Below, piece after piece: positions 46,793 through 51,726 of a stretch of 51,726 nucleotides of DNA (its first letter is position 1; each line of letters starts with the position of its first letter). Below the pieces are notes generated by a model. The model was not told the DNA's origin. It did not search any database and saw only the letters and a list, made by a program, of their open reading frames with translations. The stretch comes from an uncultured Collinsella sp. Lineage in GTDB: Bacteria; Actinomycetota; Coriobacteriia; Coriobacteriales; Coriobacteriaceae. The DNA is taken from the NCBI GenBank assembly GCA_900544205.1, contig UQUG01000006.1:1-51726 (forward strand), read 5' to 3'. The position numbers and the translations under genes were made by a program.

Positions 46793-47980
46793 ATGTCGAG
46801 CCTCACCGGTAAGTCATTGAACCCTGTTATGAATCGCAGGAGCGTTATCGCGAGCGCAGCAGGTCTGGGGGCGATGTCCATTCTAGCTGGCTGCTCCTCC
46901 AACGGCGGCGACAGCGGTTCCGCTTCGAGCGACGCTTCGTTTAAGATCGGTACCATCGGCCCGCTGACCGGCGCCAACGCGTCCTACGGCAAGTCCGTTA
47001 CCCAGGGTGTCGAGCTTGGCTGCAAGGATTTCTCGACCAAGGAGCTGCCGCTTGCCAGCAAGGCCGAGGATGACCAGGCCGACGGCGAGAAGGCCGTCAA
47101 CGCCTTCAACACCCTGCTCGACTGGGGCATGCAGGCCCTCGTCGGCCCGACCACCACGGGTGCGTCGGTTGCCGTTGCCGCCGAGTGCGGTAACGACCCC
47201 AAGACGTTCATGATCACCCCGTCCGCGTCCTCCGAGGACGTCACCGACGGCAAGGATTGCGTCTTCCAGGTTTGCTTCACCGACCCCAACCAGGGTGTCA
47301 ACGCTGCCAAGTTCCTGGCGCAGAAGTATGCGGACGAAAAGTTCGTGCTGTTCTATAACTCCGGCGACGCCTATTCTTCGGGCATCGCAGATTCCTTTAA
47401 GGCCCAGGCCGCTGAGTCCAAGCTCGAGATTGTTGACGAGGAGACCTTTAAGGACGACTCCGCCACGAGCTTTACCAATCAGCTGACCAAGGCCAAGCAG
47501 GCCGGCGCCACCATGATCTTTGCGCCGATCTACTACACGCCGGCGTCCGTCCTGCTCAAGAACGCCAAGGACATGGGCTACGACGTCAAGATGATGGGCT
47601 GCGACGGCATGGACGGCATCCTGGGCGTTGAGGGCTTCGATACCTCTCTTGCCGAGGGTCTGCTGCTCATGACCCCGTTCTCCGCTGACGACGAGAAGAA
47701 CGCCGACTTCGTCAACGCTTACAAGGATAAGTACGGCGATACCCCCGACCAGTTTGCCGCCGACGCCTACGACGGCGTGCACGCGGTGGCCGAGGCCGTC
47801 AAGGAGGCCGGTCTTGGTGTCGACGCCGATCCGACCGAGGTCGCCGAGAAGCTGTCCAAGGCTATGCTCAAGATTACCGTTGACGGTCTGACTGGCAAGC
47901 TCACCTGGAACGATAAGGGCCAGGTCCAGAAGGAGCCCACGGCGTACGTCATCACCGACGGCAAGTACGTACAGGCCTAA
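46793..47980 (+). CDS. livK: ABC branched-chain amino acid-type substrate-binding lipoprotein
   Basis: 395 residues. The lipoprotein signal ends LAGC with Cys34; twin arginines (RR at 15-16) hint at Tat export, and an internal Met13 is an alternative start. The mature part is a Leu/Ile/Val-binding-type periplasmic fold: FKIGTIGPLTGANASYGKSVTQGVEL near 50-75 and later PDQFAADAYDGVHAVAEAV. It captures branched-chain amino acids or related ligands for the LivHMGF importer encoded next. GAGAGGAGAG precedes the ATG. A hairpin after the gene may help keep this mRNA part more abundant than the transporter part. Confidence 0.9.
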   Translation: MSSLTGKSLNPVMNRRSVIASAAGLGAMSILAGCSSNGGDSGSASSDASFKIGTIGPLTGANASYGKSVTQGVELGCKDFSTKELPLASKAEDDQADGEKAVNAFNTLLDWGMQALVGPTTTGASVAVAAECGNDPKTFMITPSASSEDVTDGKDCVFQVCFTDPNQGVNAAKFLAQKYADEKFVLFYNSGDAYSSGIADSFKAQAAESKLEIVDEETFKDDSATSFTNQLTKAKQAGATMIFAPIYYTPASVLLKNAKDMGYDVKMMGCDGMDGILGVEGFDTSLAEGLLLMTPFSADDEKNADFVNAYKDKYGDTPDQFAADAYDGVHAVAEAVKEAGLGVDADPTEVAEKLSKAMLKITVDGLTGKLTWNDKGQVQKEPTAYVITDGKYVQA

Positions 47981-48012
47981 TTGGCCGCCTTACATAGAGC
48001 GGTTTTGATCCC

Positions 48013-48042
48013 AAGCAGGGGAGGTTTTGGCCTTCCCTGCTT
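48013..48042 (+). terminator. Intercistronic hairpin between livK and livH
   Basis: AAGCAGGGGAGG pairs with CCTTCCCTGCTT (one G-T) around TTTTGG. No T-run follows, so a partial terminator or mRNA-stabilising stem is likely. Confidence 0.55.
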
Positions 48043-48053
48043 GCTTGGTATCT

Positions 48054-48073
48054 AGGGACAGTGTAACGTCCCT
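48054..48073 (+). repeat. AGGGAC-N8-GTCCCT palindromic element
   Basis: Perfect 6-base arms, followed by GTTTCAT. The window's last bases (TGAAATAGGGAC at 51712-51723) resemble the reverse complement of this element, so it may be one copy of a dispersed repeat. Confidence 0.4.
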
Positions 48074-48119
48074 GTTTCATACATTAACTGGAAACCTATC
48101 CGAAAGGGGGATGTGGAAC

Positions 48120-49001
48120 ATGACGGTCTTTATCCAATACCTGGTCAACGGTCTGTCCATGGGCAGCGTCTACGCCATCATCGCGTTGGGCTACACCATG
48201 GTCTACGGTATCGCCAAGATGCTCAACTTCGCTCACGGCGATGTCATCATGGTCGGTGCCTATGTCTCGTTCTGCGCCACGTCGTATCTCGGCCTCCCGG
48301 GCTGGGCATCTGTAGTTCTCTCTTGTGTGGTCTGCACGGTTCTCGGTGTTCTCATTGAGGGTCTGGCCTATAAGCCGCTGCGCCAAGCAGGCCCGCTGGC
48401 CGTTCTGATCACGGCCATCGGCGTGTCTTACTTCCTGCAGAACGCCGCGCAGCTTCTGTGGGGCGCCACGCCCAAGAACTTCACTTCGCTCGTCACCTTC
48501 CCGGTGCCGGAGTTCTTGGCCAAGTTTAACGTAAGCGCCGTCTCGCTCGTCACCATCGTCGCCTGCCTGGTTATCATGGCCGGCCTGATGTTCTTTACAG
48601 GTAAGACCAAGATGGGCAAGGCCATGCGCGCCGTGTCCGAGGACAAGGCCGCCGCTCAGCTCATGGGCATCAACGTCAACCGCACCATCTCGATGACGTT
48701 CGCCATCGGCTCCGCCCTCGCTGCCATCGCCGGCGTGCTCCTGTGCTCCTACTCGCCGGTCCTGCAGCCCACCACGGGCGCCATGCCTGGCATCAAGGCC
48801 TTCGACGCTGCCGTTTTCGGCGGCATCGGCTCCATCCCCGGTGCCTTTGTCGGTGGCATTCTCATCGGCATCATCGAGGCGATGGCTCAGGCTTACATTT
48901 CCACGAGCCTTGCCAACTCCATCGTCTTTGGTGTTCTGATCATCGTCCTGCTCGTCAAGCCTGCCGGCCTCTTGGGCAAGTACGTCCCCGAGAAGGTGTA
49001 G
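48120..49001 (+). CDS. livH: ABC branched-chain amino acid permease LivH
   Basis: 293 residues from the ATG at 48120, 9 bases after AAAGGGGG; an earlier ATG at 48111 is too close to that site. About eight membrane segments (MTVFIQYLVNGLSMGSVYAI; LNFAHGDVIMVGAYVSF, a LivH signature; GGIGSIPGAFVGGILIGIIEA). With LivM it forms the channel. The next gene starts right after its stop. Confidence 0.93.
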   Translation: MTVFIQYLVNGLSMGSVYAIIALGYTMVYGIAKMLNFAHGDVIMVGAYVSFCATSYLGLPGWASVVLSCVVCTVLGVLIEGLAYKPLRQAGPLAVLITAIGVSYFLQNAAQLLWGATPKNFTSLVTFPVPEFLAKFNVSAVSLVTIVACLVIMAGLMFFTGKTKMGKAMRAVSEDKAAAQLMGINVNRTISMTFAIGSALAAIAGVLLCSYSPVLQPTTGAMPGIKAFDAAVFGGIGSIPGAFVGGILIGIIEAMAQAYISTSLANSIVFGVLIIVLLVKPAGLLGKYVPEKV

Positions 49002-50090
49002 GTGAGCGTTATGAAGTTTCTTAAAGACAAGCAGACGCGTCACGATTTTGTCACGTACGCTATGTGCATCGTGGCCTTCGCCATCGTGTTCTTTATGCAG
49101 TCCAACCATATGATCCCGCGCATGATCGCCGGTCAGTTGGTTCCCATTACGGCCTACATCGTCATGGCCATTTCCCTCAACCTCGTCGTCGGCATCGCGG
49201 GCGACTTGTCGCTGGGCCATGCGGGCTTTATGAGCGTCGGCGCCTATACGGGAATCGTCACCGCCGTCGCACTGGAGAGCGCCGTTCCGTCCGACCCGAT
49301 GCGCCTGATTATCAGCATTGTGGTCGGCGCTATCGCCGCTGCCATCTTGGGCTTCTTGATCGGTATCCCGGTCCTTCGCCTGAGCGGCGACTATCTGGCC
49401 ATCGTGACCCTGGCTTTTGGCGAGATCATCAAAGAGATCGTCACCTGCCTTATCGTGGGCGTCGACTCCCGCGGCCTGCATGTGATCTTTAACATCACGG
49501 GTAACTCCACGATCAACGACCTGCACCTGCTCGAGGACGGCACCGCCATCATCAAGGGCGCCCAGGGCGCCTCGGGCGTGTCGACGTACTCGACCTTCCT
49601 CGCCGGTGCCATCCTGGTCATGGTCGCACTCGTGATTGTGCTCAACCTGGTTCGCAGCCGTACCGGCCGTGCCATTATGGCCGTGCGCGATAACAAGATT
49701 GCAGCCGAGTCCGTAGGCATCTCCGTCACCGAGTACCGCATGATCGCCTTCGTGGTTTCCGCTGCCCTCGCCGGTGCTGCCGGAGCTCTCTTCGGCGGTA
49801 ACTTCTCGCAGCTCTCCGCCACCAAGTTCGACTTCAACACGTCCATTCTCATCCTGGTGTTCGTGGTCCTGGGCGGTCTGGGCAATATGCGCGGCTCCGT
49901 CATCGCGGCGGCGCTGCTCACGGTGCTTCCCGAGCTGCTCCGTCAGTTCTCGGACTACCGCATGCTCATCTACGCCATCGTGCTGATCCTGGTCATGATT
50001 TTTACCAACAACCCGCAGCTCAAGGCGTTCTTCGGTCGCGTCAAGGACCGCTTTGCTTCCAAGAAGGAGGTGGCAGCCGATGCCCAGTAA
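49002..50090 (+). CDS. livM: ABC branched-chain amino acid permease LivM
   Basis: 362 residues from a GTG at 49002, directly after the livH stop; an ATG at 49011 is an alternative. About nine membrane segments (AFAIVFFMQSNHMIPRMI; GDLSLGHAGFMSVGAYTGIV; RLSGDYLAIVTLAFGEI) mark LivM. A soluble loop (about 150-195) lies between segments. It pairs with LivH in the membrane. The end overlaps livG by 11 bases. Confidence 0.93.
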   Translation: MSVMKFLKDKQTRHDFVTYAMCIVAFAIVFFMQSNHMIPRMIAGQLVPITAYIVMAISLNLVVGIAGDLSLGHAGFMSVGAYTGIVTAVALESAVPSDPMRLIISIVVGAIAAAILGFLIGIPVLRLSGDYLAIVTLAFGEIIKEIVTCLIVGVDSRGLHVIFNITGNSTINDLHLLEDGTAIIKGAQGASGVSTYSTFLAGAILVMVALVIVLNLVRSRTGRAIMAVRDNKIAAESVGISVTEYRMIAFVVSAALAGAAGALFGGNFSQLSATKFDFNTSILILVFVVLGGLGNMRGSVIAAALLTVLPELLRQFSDYRMLIYAIVLILVMIFTNNPQLKAFFGRVKDRFASKKEVAADAQ

Positions 50091-50940
50091 ATTTGAGTTC
50101 AAGAAGGGCAAGATGGTCCCGTATCCTTCTGGCGCCATCGTTCCCGACCGCGACCTGGGCGAGCGCCCTGCACTCGAGTGCATCCACCTGGGCATTGAAT
50201 TCGGCGGCCTTAAGGCAGTCGACGACTTTAGCCTGACCATCGGCAAGACCGAGATCGCCGGTCTCATCGGCCCCAACGGGGCCGGTAAGACCACGGTCTT
50301 CAACCTGCTCACCAAGGTGTACCAGCCCACGCACGGTACCATCCTGCTCGACGGCGAGGACACCTCGGGCAAGTCGGTCTACCAGGTCAACCGCATGGGT
50401 ATTGCCCGTACCTTCCAGAACATTCGCCTGTTCAACACCATGACGGTGGAGGATAACGTTAAGGTCGGCCTGCATAACCAGGAGCGTTACTCCGGCTTTG
50501 AGGGCGTGCTGCGCCTGCCGACGTATTGGAAGCACGAGAAGGCTGCTCACGAGCGCGCCATGGAGCTGCTGTCCATCTTTGATATGGAGCATCTGGCAAA
50601 CGAGCAGGCCGGCTCGCTGCCTTACGGCGCTCAGCGTCGTCTGGAGATCGTCCGCGCGCTTGCCACCAACCCCAAACTACTGCTGCTCGACGAGCCTGCC
50701 GCCGGCATGAACCCGTCCGAGACCGCGGAACTCATGGAGAACATCGTTAAGATTCGCGACACCTTCGGCATTGCCATCATGCTTATCGAGCACGACATGT
50801 CGCTCGTCATGAATATTTGCGAGGGTATCTGCGTGCTCAACTTTGGTAAGGTCATCGCCAAGGGCACGGCCGAGGAAATCCAGAACAACGACGCCGTTAT
50901 CGAGGCATATCTGGGCAAGCAGGATAAGGGGGAGAACTAA
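50080..50940 (+). CDS. livG: ABC ATPase LivG
   Basis: 286 residues from the ATG at 50080 (AAGGAGGTG upstream). The N-terminal 25 residues are basic and extra to the ABC fold. Walker A is GPNGAGKT, the ABC signature region SLPYGAQRR (replacing LSGGQ), and Walker B LLLLDEPAAGMNP, with IEHDM. It powers the LivHM channel with LivF. Confidence 0.93.
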   Translation: MPSKFEFKKGKMVPYPSGAIVPDRDLGERPALECIHLGIEFGGLKAVDDFSLTIGKTEIAGLIGPNGAGKTTVFNLLTKVYQPTHGTILLDGEDTSGKSVYQVNRMGIARTFQNIRLFNTMTVEDNVKVGLHNQERYSGFEGVLRLPTYWKHEKAAHERAMELLSIFDMEHLANEQAGSLPYGAQRRLEIVRALATNPKLLLLDEPAAGMNPSETAELMENIVKIRDTFGIAIMLIEHDMSLVMNICEGICVLNFGKVIAKGTAEEIQNNDAVIEAYLGKQDKGEN

Positions 50941-51654
50941 ATGGCAGAGCCGATGCTTTCCGTCTACAACATCAACGTCTGGTACGGCGCCATCCACGCC
51001 ATCAAGGACATCTCCTTTAACGTCAACGAGGGCGAGATCGTTGCTCTGATCGGTGCGAACGGTGCCGGTAAGTCTACGACGCTTAAAACCGTCTCGGGCC
51101 TGCTGCGTTCCAAGACCGGCTCCATCAAGTTTATGGGCGAGGACATTACCCATACGCCTGCCGATAAGCTGGTGGGCAAGGGCTTGGCTCAGGTCCCTGA
51201 GGGCCGTCGCGCCTTTTTGCAGATGACGGTCGAGGAGAACCTGGAGATGGGCGCCTATACACAGCCCAAGTCCACGGTGGCTCCGGGCCTGGAGCGCGTC
51301 TACGAGCAGTTCCCGCGCCTGAAGGAGCGCCGTCGCCAGGTCGCCGGCACCCTTTCGGGCGGCGAGCAGCAGATGCTCGTTATGGGCCGCGCCCTTATGA
51401 GCAACCCCAAGCTGCTCATGCTCGACGAGCCTTCCATGGGCCTGGCGCCGATTCTGATTGAGCAGATCTTCCAGATTGTCGAGGACCTGCACAAGGCCGG
51501 CACCACGGTGCTTCTGGTCGAGCAGAACGCGCAGATGGCGCTCTCGATCGCCACGCGCGGCTACGTGCTCGAGACCGGCAAGATCACCATGACCGGCACC
51601 GGCCAAGAGCTCCTGCACGACGATAACGTCCGCAAGGCTTACCTCGGAGGCTAG
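50941..51654 (+). CDS. livF: ABC ATPase LivF
   Basis: 237 residues. Walker A GANGAGKST, signature TLSGGEQQM, Walker B LLMLDEPSMGL and switch VEQNA. It starts directly at the livG stop. It is the second ATPase of the liv importer and is followed by a strong terminator. Confidence 0.95.
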   Translation: MAEPMLSVYNINVWYGAIHAIKDISFNVNEGEIVALIGANGAGKSTTLKTVSGLLRSKTGSIKFMGEDITHTPADKLVGKGLAQVPEGRRAFLQMTVEENLEMGAYTQPKSTVAPGLERVYEQFPRLKERRRQVAGTLSGGEQQMLVMGRALMSNPKLLMLDEPSMGLAPILIEQIFQIVEDLHKAGTTVLLVEQNAQMALSIATRGYVLETGKITMTGTGQELLHDDNVRKAYLGG

Positions 51655-51664
51655 CCAATCCAAC

Positions 51665-51703
51665 AAAAGGGGCGCTGACTATCCCGGTCAGCGCCCCTTT
51701 TTT
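51665..51703 (+). terminator. Strong terminator of the liv operon
   Basis: GGGGCGCTGAC pairs with GTCAGCGCCCC around TATCCCG, followed by six T. Confidence 0.92.
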
Positions 51704-51726
51704 AGTTGCGGTGAAATAGGGACTAA

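Noticed and set aside
48096..50372. 758-residue minus-strand open frame across livHM
   Set aside because: Asp/Gly/His/Arg-rich shadow spanning three genuine liv genes.

Overview
The window is GC-rich, densely coded on both strands, and reads like a chromosome segment of a gut Actinomycetota of class Coriobacteriia, most likely Collinsella. That placement rests on gene content and protein style (fermentative metabolism, PTS sugar uptake, large single-chain PurL, DUF3516 helicase, bacterial Elp3, sortase-type surface proteins); no database search was run. I see no rRNA, tRNA, CRISPR array, transposase, integrase or prophage gene.

Layout. 1-2741: iron-type alcohol dehydrogenase and aldehyde dehydrogenase operon behind two similar palindromes. 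2742-3009: a non-coding stretch with three hairpins. 3010-4146: HIRAN protein, a tiny charge-segregated protein and a metallophosphoesterase. 4220-7691: a sugar module of LicT-type antiterminator, RAT/terminator leader, PTS EIIBC and ChbG-like deacetylase. 7830-9587: DUF2130 coiled-coil protein. 9662-14271 (minus): DUF3516 helicase, an atypical TrmB and another methyltransferase. 14539-16160: membrane-anchored XRE regulator and DUF4097 partner. 16257-19040: Elp3 and a spermidine-synthase-fold protein. 19101-24719 (minus): a three-gene module of TerB-domain protein, BrxD-like ATPase and Lhr-like helicase, whose content resembles the Shango defence system. 24808-25524: DUF554 membrane protein. 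25643-28849 (minus): five-gene exported/cell-surface operon of unknown function. 29196-32821: D-lactate dehydrogenase with EtfB and ferredoxin-fused EtfA, a probable electron-confurcating lactate oxidation complex. 32818-38292: HD protein, AzlCD, KdgT-type permease, seven-helix GGDEF protein and EamA exporter. 38394-42140: PurL. 42325-46318: cation/proton antiporter, BaiA-like short-chain dehydrogenase, homoserine dehydrogenase. 46479-51654: decayed tail of a LivK paralogue, then a complete LivKHMGF ABC importer closed by a strong terminator.

How the genes work together. Several neighbourhoods are functional units. The antiterminator probably controls the PTS gene through the RNA switch at 5171-5260. 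The TerB/ATPase/helicase genes form one operon. The lactate dehydrogenase and Etf genes encode one flavin-based enzyme. AzlC and AzlD form one exporter, and LivKHMGF one importer. The most novel-looking parts are the TerB-ATPase-helicase module, the five-gene surface operon and several unexplained palindromic elements. Start codons were chosen from visible ribosome-binding sites, so many proteins are given shorter than their longest open frame.
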